A stretch of 64,000 bases of DNA from Saprospiraceae bacterium UBA7687 (GTDB taxonomy: Bacteria; Bacteroidota; Bacteroidia; Chitinophagales; Saprospiraceae). The DNA lies in contig DLGT01000112.1 of assembly GCA_002482845.1 (NCBI GenBank), positions 113,109 through 177,108 of the forward strand. Reading direction: 5' to 3'. Under the pieces are notes generated by a model. That model had not been told where the DNA came from. It ran no database searches and was given only the letters and a program-made list of their open reading frames with translations. Positions 9,161 through 17,916 of this stretch are shown one piece after another. Within the stretch, counting starts at the first letter, position 1. Each line of letters opens with the position of its first letter. A program made the translations under genes and the position numbers.

Positions 9161-11977
9161 ATGCCTAGAGACAACTCCATAAAATCCGTCCTCATCATAG
9201 GAAGCGGACCAATAATCATCGGACAAGCTTGTGAATTTGATTATTCGGGTACCCAAGCTTCAAGATCGCTTCGCGAAGAAGGTATCACTGTCACTTTGAT
9301 AAATTCCAATCCTGCGACGATTATGACAGATAATGTTACAGCAGACCACATTTACTTGTGGCCATTGACTGTAGAGAGCATTATTAAAATATTAGAAGAG
9401 CAACAAATTGACGCCGTCCTGCCTACCATGGGTGGTCAGACTGCTTTAAATTTAGCTATTGAGGCTGAAAACATGGGCGTTTGGGAACGTTTTGGTGTTA
9501 AAATGATTGGCGTAGATGTAAAAGCCATTGAACTAACAGAAAATCGTGAAGCATTCAAACAGCACGTAATTGGTCTTGGAATGCATGTCGCTCCATCAGC
9601 TATAGCAAACTCTTTTTTGGAGGGTAAAGAAGCTGCACAACAAATTGGATTCCCGCTAGTAATAAGACCATCTTATACACTTGGTGGGACTGGTGGTGGC
9701 TTTGTAATGAAAGAAGAAGAATTTGATGAAGCACTCAGAAGAGGACTCGAAGCTTCACCATCTCATGAAGTATTGGTAGAAAAAGCTGTGATCGGGTGGA
9801 AAGAATACGAATTAGAGCTTTTACGTGACAATAATGACAATGTAGTCATCATTTGTACCGTGGAAAATCTCGATCCTATGGGAATTCACACGGGAGATAG
9901 CATCACCGTAGCACCAGCTATGACGCTATCTGATACTGCTTTCCAACAAATGAGAGATGATGCGATCCTTATGATGCGATCACTCGGTAATTTTTCAGGT
10001 GGATGTAATGTACAGTTTGCATTAAACCCTGAAAATGAAGAACTGATAGCCGTAGAGATAAATCCAAGAGTATCTAGATCTTCAGCCCTAGCTAGTAAAG
10101 CTACTGGTTATCCAATTGCAAAAATAGCGGCAAAACTAGCTATTGGGTATAACCTAAATGAGTTAAAAAATCAAATAACAAAAACAACATCAGCTTTTTT
10201 CGAGCCGGCACTTGATTATGTCATTGTGAAAATGCCTAGGTGGAATTTTGATAAATTTTATGGTGCTGACACCACTCTTGGACTGCAAATGAAATCTGTT
10301 GGCGAAGTGATGGCCATAGGAAGAAATTTCCTAGAAGCTATGCAAAAAGCTTGTCAAAGCCAAGAAAACAACCGTGCAGGTTTAGGTGCTGATATGAAAG
10401 AATGGATCCAAACGGAAGACATTCTAGCCCGTCTTGAAAAAGTAAGTGATGATAGGATTTATAGGGTAAAAGACGCATTAAGACTCGGAGTACCAGAAAA
10501 AACTGTTCATAAACTCACCAAAATCGATCCTTGGTATATCAAGCAGATCAAAAGATTGGTGAAGTATGAAGAGAAACTTATGAGATATAATGTAGCAGAA
10601 GATATTCCCGCTGACTTCTTTAGAGAACTCAAGACGGTAGGATATTCTGATGTTCAAATAGCTTGGGTGCTGCGTATCAAAGAAGATGAAGTAACGAAAC
10701 AGCGAAAAAAGTTAGGCATCACTCGAACCTACAAAATGGTCGATACTTGTGCTGCAGAGTTTGAAGCAAAGACACCATATTTCTATTCTACATTTGATAC
10801 TGAAAACGAAAGTATACCTTCTGATAAGAAAAAGATCATCGTTCTAGGATCGGGCCCTAATAGGATCGGACAAGGAATAGAGTTTGATTATTGCTGTGTT
10901 CACGGTTTACTAGCTATCAAAGAAGCAGGTTATGAAGCTATTATGATCAATTGTAATCCTGAGACGGTTTCTACAGATTTTGACGTAGCTGATAAATTGT
11001 ATTTCGAACCCATATTTTGGGAACATATAGAAGAAATCATTGATCTCGAAAAACCAGAAGGTGTCATTGTCCAACTTGGAGGTCAGACAGCATTAAAATT
11101 GGCTGAAAAGTTCCATAATAAAGGTATTAAAATCATTGGAACAGATTTCAACAGTCTTGATTTGGCCGAAGATCGTGGTAGATTTTCAGATTTGCTTAAG
11201 TCTTTGGATATCCCTTATCCAGAATATGGTGTGGCTCGCGATGTAGACGAAGCAATAGCCGTGGCAACTCGAGTAAGTTATCCAGTTTTGGTTCGTCCTT
11301 CTTACGTGATCGGAGGTCAGAGAATGCGGATTGTAATCAACGACAAAGAACTAGAAACCCACGTGCTAAGTATTTTCAAGCATCTGCCTGATAATAAAGT
11401 CCTGATAGATCAGTTTCTAGACAGAGCAAAAGAAGCAGAGATTGATGCGATTTTTGATGGTGATGAATTGCATATCATGGGTATCATGGAACATATAGAA
11501 CCTGCTGGTATTCACTCAGGAGATAGTTCTGCAGTTTTGCCGACCTACTCACTAAGTCCTGCAGCAGTGGGACAAATGGTAGAATATGCCAATAAACTCG
11601 CAGTTGCGCTTAATATCAAAGGATTAATAAATATACAATTTGCCATAAAAAATGATGACGTCTACGTCATAGAAGCCAATCCAAGAGCTTCTCGTACGAC
11701 ACCATTCATAGCAAAAGCATATCAAGTACCTTACCTGAAAATTGCCACTCAAGTGATGATGGGCATACATAAACTCAAAGACTTTGACATTGTTAAAAAT
11801 CTGACAGGATATGCCATTAAAGTACCCGTTTTCTCTTTTGACAAGTTTCCGAATGTAGATAAAAATCTAGGACCTGAAATGAAATCAACCGGAGAGATGA
11901 TTTATTATATCAAAGACCTTTATGATCCTTACTTTAGAAATCTAGATAGTAGAAGATCTATGTTTTTAAGTAGGTAG
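9161..11977 (+). CDS. carB: Carbamoyl-phosphate synthase large subunit, form without MGS domain
   Basis: CarB makes carbamoyl phosphate from bicarbonate, glutamine-derived ammonia and two ATP, for pyrimidine and arginine synthesis. Both duplicated halves are present. The N-half opens with GSGPIIIGQACEFDYSG and the C-half with GSGPNRIGQGIEFDY, each followed by an ATP-grasp domain (for example PSYTLGGTGGG and PSYVIGGQRM). The chosen start gives 938 residues; the longer reading from 9119 starts inside the promoter. E. coli CarB is about 1073 residues. This protein stops where the C-terminal MGS-like allosteric domain would begin, ending in RRSMFLSR. Short CarB proteins of this kind are known in Bacteroidota. 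carA is not adjacent. Confidence 0.97.
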   Translation: MPRDNSIKSVLIIGSGPIIIGQACEFDYSGTQASRSLREEGITVTLINSNPATIMTDNVTADHIYLWPLTVESIIKILEEQQIDAVLPTMGGQTALNLAIEAENMGVWERFGVKMIGVDVKAIELTENREAFKQHVIGLGMHVAPSAIANSFLEGKEAAQQIGFPLVIRPSYTLGGTGGGFVMKEEEFDEALRRGLEASPSHEVLVEKAVIGWKEYELELLRDNNDNVVIICTVENLDPMGIHTGDSITVAPAMTLSDTAFQQMRDDAILMMRSLGNFSGGCNVQFALNPENEELIAVEINPRVSRSSALASKATGYPIAKIAAKLAIGYNLNELKNQITKTTSAFFEPALDYVIVKMPRWNFDKFYGADTTLGLQMKSVGEVMAIGRNFLEAMQKACQSQENNRAGLGADMKEWIQTEDILARLEKVSDDRIYRVKDALRLGVPEKTVHKLTKIDPWYIKQIKRLVKYEEKLMRYNVAEDIPADFFRELKTVGYSDVQIAWVLRIKEDEVTKQRKKLGITRTYKMVDTCAAEFEAKTPYFYSTFDTENESIPSDKKKIIVLGSGPNRIGQGIEFDYCCVHGLLAIKEAGYEAIMINCNPETVSTDFDVADKLYFEPIFWEHIEEIIDLEKPEGVIVQLGGQTALKLAEKFHNKGIKIIGTDFNSLDLAEDRGRFSDLLKSLDIPYPEYGVARDVDEAIAVATRVSYPVLVRPSYVIGGQRMRIVINDKELETHVLSIFKHLPDNKVLIDQFLDRAKEAEIDAIFDGDELHIMGIMEHIEPAGIHSGDSSAVLPTYSLSPAAVGQMVEYANKLAVALNIKGLINIQFAIKNDDVYVIEANPRASRTTPFIAKAYQVPYLKIATQVMMGIHKLKDFDIVKNLTGYAIKVPVFSFDKFPNVDKNLGPEMKSTGEMIYYIKDLYDPYFRNLDSRRSMFLSR

Positions 11978-12152
11978 GTAACTGATTATAAGTCTGCTCC
12001 TAAAATACAAATCATTGATATTCAACCGTTTTTCACTCTTATTCAAAAGGGAAACGTTTGATTATCAATGATGTATAAAAATTTACTTTTCTTTTATTTG
12101 AATTGATGACTTTTCAGAGTGGACTCAAAAAAAGTTGTTCTTCTAAAAAAAG

Positions 12153-12234
12153 ACAACTGCCGAAGTGCAAGAAAGACATTATTCAATTGCGATCAAAATA
12201 AATGGTTTCAGATATCGACACCTCGGACAGTTGT
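12153..12234. repeat. Imperfect inverted repeat between carB and lipoprotein gene
   Basis: Arms ACAACTGCCGAAGTG (12153-12167) and CACCTCGGACAGTTGT (12219-12234) are complementary except for one bulge and one mismatch, around a loop of about 51 nt. It lies between the convergent carB and lipoprotein genes. It could be a long-loop hairpin with a terminator role or a remnant of a small element. Neither arm is followed by a T run. Confidence 0.35.
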
Positions 12235-12244
12235 TTGTCATAGG

Positions 12245-12637
12245 TCATATCTTTGTTGCTACCAATTTAAAATTGACAATTTCGCCATTTCCAAAATCAA
12301 TGGAATATCTCAGTTCGATCGTATTGTCTCTAAAAAACCCTTCACCTTTAATAAACGTTCCTGGTGCTATATTTTGATCAAAAATATCTATGTCCATAAC
12401 AGATTTATCTTGGTTATCGATGTCAGCTTTGGCTACATACCACTCATAACCATCTAATTTTGAATCTAAAAGAATATCATCGCCACTATCTGTGCTTACC
12501 ACAAGGTCAAACGGACCTGAAACACCGACTACATGTGCACGATAAACGCCAACTACAGGAAGAATTTCATCATCAATATCCATACAGGATGTTAATGTAA
12601 GTGCAAAAATGCTCGATAAAAGTAATGCTCGTATCAT
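12245..12637 (-). CDS. Small hypothetical lipoprotein
   Basis: Starting at ATG 12637 gives 130 residues beginning MIRALLLSSIFALTLTSC, a lipoprotein signal peptide with the lipidated Cys at 18. A longer in-frame reading would add 17 residues in front of this signal peptide and is less likely. The mature part is small, acidic near its N-end (MDIDDEI) and looks beta-rich. I do not recognise the family. It is convergent with carB and divergent from the following histidine kinase gene. Confidence 0.75.
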   Translation of the reverse strand: MIRALLLSSIFALTLTSCMDIDDEILPVVGVYRAHVVGVSGPFDLVVSTDSGDDILLDSKLDGYEWYVAKADIDNQDKSVMDIDIFDQNIAPGTFIKGEGFFRDNTIELRYSIDFGNGEIVNFKLVATKI

Positions 12638-12864
12638 ATTGGTTCCTTTTTTATCATAACTATTTTGAAACGTAATTTGTGACACCATCTAGGTCGCTTT
12701 AATGATACTTTAACGCTAAAAACACTAGTTGTTAAAAATGTCTTATGAAAAACAGACATAAATATGATCTAAAACAAATTTGACATTCTTTCAATCTAAC
12801 ATCCTTCTGTGTTATTCACTTGTTAAGTATTGTTATTTATCATAAAACTTTTCGGTGTAGCGAT

Positions 12865-12872
12865 TAAATTTG
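12865..12872 (+). promoter_or_regulatory. Candidate -7 box (TAAATTTG) of the two-component operon
   Basis: TAAATTTG matches the TAnnTTTG -7 consensus and lies 19 nt before the TTG start of the histidine kinase gene. No convincing -33 TTTG is found at the expected distance, so this is a half-site only. Confidence 0.4.
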
Positions 12873-12891
12873 GGATTCTAAAAACCAATCA

Positions 12892-14160
12892 TTGAATATT
12901 AATTATATAAAATGGCTGACGATATTTGGTGTTTTTGCCATCATATCTATTTTTTTAGTTCAGATTTTCTGGGTTAGACAGGCATTTACTATTTCTGAAA
13001 GTCAGTTTGAGCAGTCTGTAAATGGCGCATTAAGACGAGTTGCTGAAAATATTGCCATAGATACAAAAACTGATTTCCAACAAAATAATCCAGTTATAAA
13101 AATCAACCCTCGTCAATATATCGTAAATGTAAATAGCGAAATTGATGCAGAATTGTTAGATCATTACTTGACAAATGCTTTGGACTATTTTCATATTGAT
13201 CAAGATGTGGAATACAGCATTTATAGCTGTTATGACAAAACAATGGTTTATTGCAATTATATCCAAAAGAAAAAACCACAAAAAGAATTTAGTACTCCTG
13301 AACTGCCTAAATTTGAAGGTGTAGATTATTACTTTAGTGTTAGCTTTCCGCACTATCCAATTGTGTCTCTCAATAATATTCCCATGTGGATGATTACTTC
13401 TGCGGTATTGATTTTGGTAGTTTTGTTTTTTATGTTTGCTTTGTTTGTCGTTTTTACACAAAAATCAGTCACACAAGTTCAAAGAGATTTTATAAACAAT
13501 ATGACACATGAGTTTAAAACTCCAATTTCTACTATTTCTGTCATTCAGCAAGTAATATCTGACCCAGAAATCGTCAAAACACCACAAAGATTGGCTACTT
13601 ACACGCAGATCATCGGGGACGAAATCAGGAGACTCAATGACCAAGTAGAAAAAGTATTGAATATCACACGTCTTGAAAAAAAGCATTTTGATTTACATTT
13701 AGAAGAAATTGAAGTTCACGAAGTCATACAGCAAGTCATTTTTAACATTCAAAACACAGATTTTGAAAAACCAATCAAGATTACCCAAAGTCTGGAAGCC
13801 AAAAACCAAGTCATAAAAGCAGACAAAGTCCACTTTACGAATGTGATTTGCAATATTATCGAAAATGCTATAAAATATTCAAAAGATGATGCTGAAATCA
13901 ATATTAAAACGTGTAATTCAGATCAAAAAATATTAATTGCCATATCTGATAAAGGAGAAGGCATTGATAAGAAAAATTTAAAAAAGATATTTGACAAATT
14001 CTATAGAGTGCCGAAAGGAGCCATTCATAATGTAAAAGGTTTTGGCTTGGGCCTTTATTATGTCAAAAAAGTAGTTGATACCCACAAATGGACCATAAAT
14101 GTAGTCTCTACACCAAATGAAGGCAGTGAGTTTAAAATTCAAATAAAAAATATAGTTTAG
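12892..14160 (+). CDS. Two-component sensor histidine kinase
   Basis: This 422-residue inner-membrane kinase has TM helices at about 8-27 and 166-188 flanking a periplasmic sensor of about 140 residues. The HisKA H-box NNMTHEFKTP has phospho-acceptor His206. The N-box (NIIENAIKYS) and G-boxes (DKGEGIDKKN, GFGLGLYYVKK) form the ATPase domain. The start codon is TTG at 12892; the hydrophobic N-terminus begins directly there and no closer ATG gives TM1. The OmpR-type regulator gene starts 6 bp after its stop. The sensed signal is unknown. The downstream ABC/DUF3299 genes suggest envelope or metal stress (inference). Confidence 0.92.
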   Translation: MNINYIKWLTIFGVFAIISIFLVQIFWVRQAFTISESQFEQSVNGALRRVAENIAIDTKTDFQQNNPVIKINPRQYIVNVNSEIDAELLDHYLTNALDYFHIDQDVEYSIYSCYDKTMVYCNYIQKKKPQKEFSTPELPKFEGVDYYFSVSFPHYPIVSLNNIPMWMITSAVLILVVLFFMFALFVVFTQKSVTQVQRDFINNMTHEFKTPISTISVIQQVISDPEIVKTPQRLATYTQIIGDEIRRLNDQVEKVLNITRLEKKHFDLHLEEIEVHEVIQQVIFNIQNTDFEKPIKITQSLEAKNQVIKADKVHFTNVICNIIENAIKYSKDDAEINIKTCNSDQKILIAISDKGEGIDKKNLKKIFDKFYRVPKGAIHNVKGFGLGLYYVKKVVDTHKWTINVVSTPNEGSEFKIQIKNIV

Positions 14161-14166
14161 TACCAT

Positions 14167-14856
14167 ATGGCAAAAGTATTTTATGTAGAAGATGATGCAA
14201 ATCTTAGTTTTGTAGTAAAAGATTGTCTGCAAATAGCTGGCCACGATGTCCATCATTTCTCTAAAGGTGATGAAGCATTACTCGCATTCAATAAGTTTAA
14301 CTATGATATATGCATACTTGATGTTATGTTGCCAAATCTTGACGGGTTTTCATTGGTGAAAGCGATTCGAGACAAAGATGTCAATATTCCTGTTATATTT
14401 ATTTCTGCAAGGGTGCAAATCCAAGATAAACTAGAAGGATTGCAACTGGGTGGTGATGATTATATCTTTAAGCCATTCAGCATAGAAGAACTGTTGCTCA
14501 AGGTTAATATTTTTCTTCGACGAAATGCTGGTTCAGGTATGCAGCGACCTGTTGAAGAAAGTTTGTTTAGAGTTGGACACTTTGAGTTTGACTACAATAA
14601 CATGTTGCTGAAAAGTGATGCTGAAACAATTAGACTAACGGGTAGAGAAGCCGATTTGCTAGTATATTTTATTAAACATCAAAACAAACTGATCAAACGC
14701 AAGGATATCTTGATCGCTCTGTGGGGAAAGGATGATTATTTTCTAGGCAGAAGTCTCGATGTATTTATCTCACGACTGAGAAAATTCATATCTGGTGATT
14801 CGTCTATTAGCATAGAAAACATACCTAGAGTAGGATTCAAATTTAGGGTTGATTGA
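14167..14856 (+). CDS. OmpR-family response regulator
   Basis: This 229-residue protein has an N-terminal receiver (acidic pair Asp9/Asp10, phospho-acceptor Asp52 in CILDVMLP, switch Lys in DDYIFKPF). Its C-terminal winged-helix DNA-binding domain (about 130-229) contains LTGREADLLVYF and the recognition region RSLDVFISRLRKFI. It is the cognate partner of the preceding kinase (6-bp gap, same strand). Its targets may include the ABC transporter operon beginning 107 bp downstream, but no repeat half-sites were recognised there. Confidence 0.94.
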   Translation: MAKVFYVEDDANLSFVVKDCLQIAGHDVHHFSKGDEALLAFNKFNYDICILDVMLPNLDGFSLVKAIRDKDVNIPVIFISARVQIQDKLEGLQLGGDDYIFKPFSIEELLLKVNIFLRRNAGSGMQRPVEESLFRVGHFEFDYNNMLLKSDAETIRLTGREADLLVYFIKHQNKLIKRKDILIALWGKDDYFLGRSLDVFISRLRKFISGDSSISIENIPRVGFKFRVD

Positions 14857-14951
14857 ATAATCGTAAGCATCTCGTTTTCGATATCTTTACAAATAAGGTG
14901 GTAACCCTAAACTTAACAGCCATTTAAGCCGTTTCTGTAAGTAAGATTTAT

Positions 14952-14959
14952 TACTTTTG
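14952..14959 (+). promoter_or_regulatory. -7 box (TACTTTTG) four bases before the start codon
   Basis: TACTTTTG fits TAnnTTTG and is separated from ATG 14964 by only 4 nt. Transcription would then begin at or next to the A of the start codon, giving a leaderless mRNA. The -33 region carries TTTC rather than TTTG, so promoter strength is uncertain. Confidence 0.5.
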
Positions 14960-14963
14960 CAAC

Positions 14964-15593
14964 ATGATTTCAACAAATAACTTAAAGTTTAAATATTCGG
15001 GAGGGACAGAAATAGTTTTTCCTGATATCAAATGCGAAGCTAAAGATATTTTGCTTGTTTTGGGCAGTTCTGGGGTGGGCAAAACGACATTACTGCATTT
15101 GCTCGGAGGGCTGCTGACTACACAACATGGTTCAGTCCATATCCAAGATACTGACATAAATAAATTGTCTGGAAGCGATCTAGATGCTTTTAGAGGGAGA
15201 AATATCGGTATCATTTTCCAACAAAACCATTTTGTAGATGCTCTTTCAGTAATAGAAAATGTGATTCTTGCTCAAAGCTTAGCTGGAAATAAAACAGATA
15301 AAAATGCGGCCCAAAATCTGCTGACTAGACTAAATATTGGCCATAAAGCAAAAAGTAATATCAAAGATCTCAGTCAAGGAGAAAAACAAAGGGTAGCCAT
15401 TGCAAGAGCACTTATCAATCAGCCAAGGCTCATTCTTGCAGATGAGCCTACATCCGCGCTGGATGATCAAAACTGTACAGAAGTGCTCAATCTACTCCAT
15501 GAACAGGCTAAAGCAGCTGGTTCAGCTCTGGTTATCGTCACACACGACACTAGACTAAAAGACATAATTTCTAATCGAGTAATCCTACAATAA
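14964..15593 (+). CDS. ABC transporter ATP-binding protein, LolD/MacB type
   Basis: This 209-residue nucleotide-binding subunit has Walker A GSSGVGKTT (34-42), a Q-loop (IIFQQNHFVD), the signature LSQGEKQRVAIARAL, Walker B LILADEPTSALD and a switch His in VIVTHD. Length and motifs fit the LolD/MacB/FtsE subfamily, which powers mechanotransmission-type exporters or lipoprotein release rather than classical import. The FtsX-like permease gene follows after 2 bp, so the two form one complex at the inner membrane. It is slightly separated from the two-component genes by 107 bp with its own -7 box. Confidence 0.93.
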   Translation: MISTNNLKFKYSGGTEIVFPDIKCEAKDILLVLGSSGVGKTTLLHLLGGLLTTQHGSVHIQDTDINKLSGSDLDAFRGRNIGIIFQQNHFVDALSVIENVILAQSLAGNKTDKNAAQNLLTRLNIGHKAKSNIKDLSQGEKQRVAIARALINQPRLILADEPTSALDDQNCTEVLNLLHEQAKAAGSALVIVTHDTRLKDIISNRVILQ

Positions 15594-15595
15594 CA

Positions 15596-16891
15596 ATGAG
15601 TATCATACAATTAGCTTGGCGAAATATCGTTAAAAACCCATTGAATTTATTGCTCAGTATCATACTTTTTGGGCTTGGTGTAGGATTGATATCTTTTCTC
15701 TTGTTATTTAATGCACAACTAAAAGAGAAATTTGATAAAAACCTTGCAGAGATAGATTTGGTTGTAGGCGCAAAAGGTAGTCCACTCCAAATGATACTTT
15801 GCAACATGTATCATATCGACAATCCTACAGGTAATATTCCCATCAAAAATGCCGCTCCGTTACTCAGAGATTTACATCCATTGATCAAAAAAGCCATTCC
15901 GCTCTCTCTCGGTGATAATTATAAGTCCTATAGAATAGTAGGTACCAATTATGATCTAGCAGAATTATATGGCGGAAAACTGAAAGAAGGAGCATTGTGG
16001 GTAAAAGATTTTGAAGTAACTATTGGCAAAACGGTAGCAGATGAAGCAGGATTAAAAATCGGCGATGAATTTGTGAGTTCACATGGATTTGTAGACGATG
16101 AAGACCTTGCACATGATCATATGGGATTTAAAGTAGTAGGTATATTCGATGGTACGGGAAGTGTATTGGACCAATTAATCCTAACCAATACAGCTACCAT
16201 ATGGAATGTACACGAACATCCGGAAGAAGAATCTGCTGATAGTACTAGTCATGAAGGACATGATCACACTGCACATGAAGGTCACGATCATAGCGACCAC
16301 TTACACGACAACAGTAATGCTGACCTGCTCAATCATCCTGAAAACGAAATAACTTCAGTGCTCATCCAATATAAAAGTAGAACGAACTTTCAGGCTTTAA
16401 ATTTTGGTAGAAATATCAATGAAAATACGGAAATGCAAGCAGCTTCGCCAGCTATTGAGATCAACAGATTGTACAATATGATAGGTGTAGGTACAGAGGC
16501 TTTGCGAAGTTTAGCTTTATTGATAGCCATTGTTTCTGCTTTGAGCATTTTTATTTCCTTATTCAAAAGTATGAGAGAGCGCAAATATGAACTTGCTTTG
16601 ATGCGTGTGATGGGTGCAAGCCGGACCAAAGTATTTTCACTAATCATTCTAGAAGGATTAATACTAGCATTGATTGGTTTTATTATTGGTACTGTATTGT
16701 GTCATGTGGGCATGGAAGTAATTGCCAAATATTTAAAAGCTGATTTTAGATATAGTTTTACAGGATGGAAATTTTTAACTGAGGAATGGTTGGTTCTTGG
16801 CATTTCATTAATATTGGGATTTGTGGCAGCAATAATACCAGCAATGCAGGCAGCAAGGTCAGATATTAACAAAACATTATCAGAAAAATAA
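15596..16891 (+). CDS. MacB/FtsX-type ABC permease with His-rich periplasmic loop
   Basis: This 431-residue permease has the four-TM MacB/FtsX layout: TM1 about 17-42, a large periplasmic domain, then three C-terminal TMs (about 300-320, 345-370, 395-418). Within the periplasmic domain, residues about 203-249 form a His/Asp/Glu-rich stretch (HEGHDHTAHEGHDHSDHLHD) typical of zinc- or nickel-binding loops. The DUF3299-like genes downstream recall the zinc-regulated ZrgABCDE cluster described in Vibrio (family knowledge). A role in metal handling is an inference; a lipoprotein-release role cannot be excluded. Confidence 0.88.
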   Translation: MSIIQLAWRNIVKNPLNLLLSIILFGLGVGLISFLLLFNAQLKEKFDKNLAEIDLVVGAKGSPLQMILCNMYHIDNPTGNIPIKNAAPLLRDLHPLIKKAIPLSLGDNYKSYRIVGTNYDLAELYGGKLKEGALWVKDFEVTIGKTVADEAGLKIGDEFVSSHGFVDDEDLAHDHMGFKVVGIFDGTGSVLDQLILTNTATIWNVHEHPEEESADSTSHEGHDHTAHEGHDHSDHLHDNSNADLLNHPENEITSVLIQYKSRTNFQALNFGRNINENTEMQAASPAIEINRLYNMIGVGTEALRSLALLIAIVSALSIFISLFKSMRERKYELALMRVMGASRTKVFSLIILEGLILALIGFIIGTVLCHVGMEVIAKYLKADFRYSFTGWKFLTEEWLVLGISLILGFVAAIIPAMQAARSDINKTLSEK

Positions 16892-16930
16892 GAAAACGAA
16901 TTGTCTATTTTAATTTTCAAATCATTCTAA

Positions 16931-16938
16931 TATTTTTG
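16931..16938 (+). promoter_or_regulatory. Candidate -7 box (TATTTTTG) before DUF3299-like pair
   Basis: TATTTTTG fits TAnnTTTG and lies 37 nt before the TTG start at 16976, in the 84-bp gap after the permease gene. No clear -33 match is present. It could give separate expression of the two small genes. Confidence 0.35.
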
Positions 16939-16975
16939 ATAAAATAATCGTTCATAAAATAACAAATTAATCATA

Positions 16976-17431
16976 TTGAAGCTTTCATATAAGTCACTTT
17001 TAATACTTCCTGCTCTGTGGTTTGTTTTTATCTCAGCCACCGTGATACAATCTAAAGATATTTGGGTCACATTAAGTTTGGTTACGTTTGAGTCTAGCTA
17101 CGATCCTGAATTTATGATGGAAATCAAAAAACCAAAGGTATCATCAGCTGTCCAGAAACTTGATGGAACCCAGATTGAAGTAGAAGGTTATATCATTCCA
17201 TTGACAGGTCAAGTGACTCAGAGTCATTTTATGTTGAGTAAATTTCCACAAAGTACTTGTTTTTTCTGTGGCAAAGCAGGACCAGAATCTGCCATGCAAG
17301 TATTCATGAAGGACAACGTGAAGGTCAAAATTTCTGAAAGAAAAGTAAAGGTCAAAGGCACGCTTATCGTCAATCCAAAAGATATTACAAGTTTATTATA
17401 CACCCTTGAAAATGGTGTAATCATCGAATAA
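16976..17431 (+). CDS. DUF3299-like exported protein with CxxC (copy 1)
   Basis: This 151-residue protein has an N-terminal hydrophobic segment (about 7-24, signal peptide or anchor). The core pattern is IEVEGYIIPLTG...CFFCGKAGPESAMQV, which resembles DUF3299: a small beta-rich periplasmic domain that often lies beside MacB-like ABC genes. The CFFC motif could bind metal or form a disulfide. The start is TTG at 16976, giving an intact hydrophobic N-terminus. It is a paralogue of the next gene, with the same order of motifs and the same CFFCG[KG]AGPE signature. The function of the family is not established. Confidence 0.75.
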   Translation: MKLSYKSLLILPALWFVFISATVIQSKDIWVTLSLVTFESSYDPEFMMEIKKPKVSSAVQKLDGTQIEVEGYIIPLTGQVTQSHFMLSKFPQSTCFFCGKAGPESAMQVFMKDNVKVKISERKVKVKGTLIVNPKDITSLLYTLENGVIIE

Positions 17432-17440
17432 AAATATAAA

Positions 17441-17887
17441 ATGCGTTTAATAATTGTTCTTCTCTTAATGATTTCCTTTTCTCAAACAGATGCCCAAACG
17501 GATGTGAAGGTAGATAATGTATGGAAATCATTGGCCAAAATTAGTTACAAAAAAGAATACGACGAGTTGATGGGATTTAAGGTAGATAAACCAGTCTTTA
17601 GTGAGTCTGTTAAAGCTATGCAAGGTAAGGAAGTAACCATCAAAGGATATATTATCCCTGTAGAAGGTTATAAGTCTCACAAGGAGTTTATTTTTTCTGC
17701 GTATCCATATAGTATGTGTTTCTTTTGTGGTGGCGCAGGTCCTGAGACAGTGATGGAAGTAGAAGCTGTAGAAGGAGTCAAATATTCTGCGGATGCTGTT
17801 TATCTCAAAGGCAATCTCCAACTTAATGATAAAGACATCAATAGACTAATGTACAAATTGGTCAATGCCAAATTAGTCAAACAATAA
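17441..17887 (+). CDS. DUF3299-like exported protein with CxxC (copy 2)
   Basis: This 148-residue protein has a clear signal peptide (MRLIIVLLLMISFSQTDAQ). It repeats the motifs of the preceding gene: VTIKGYIIPVEG, CFFCGGAGPETVMEV and a C-terminal LKGNLQLNDKDINRLMY. It lies 9 bp downstream of copy 1, so the pair reads as a tandem duplication. Unlike copy 1 it appears to be released into the periplasm rather than possibly anchored. Its link to the ABC pair is by position only. Confidence 0.75.
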   Translation: MRLIIVLLLMISFSQTDAQTDVKVDNVWKSLAKISYKKEYDELMGFKVDKPVFSESVKAMQGKEVTIKGYIIPVEGYKSHKEFIFSAYPYSMCFFCGGAGPETVMEVEAVEGVKYSADAVYLKGNLQLNDKDINRLMYKLVNAKLVKQ

Positions 17888-17916
17888 AAACATTAAAAAA
17901 GTACAAGTAGCAACCC

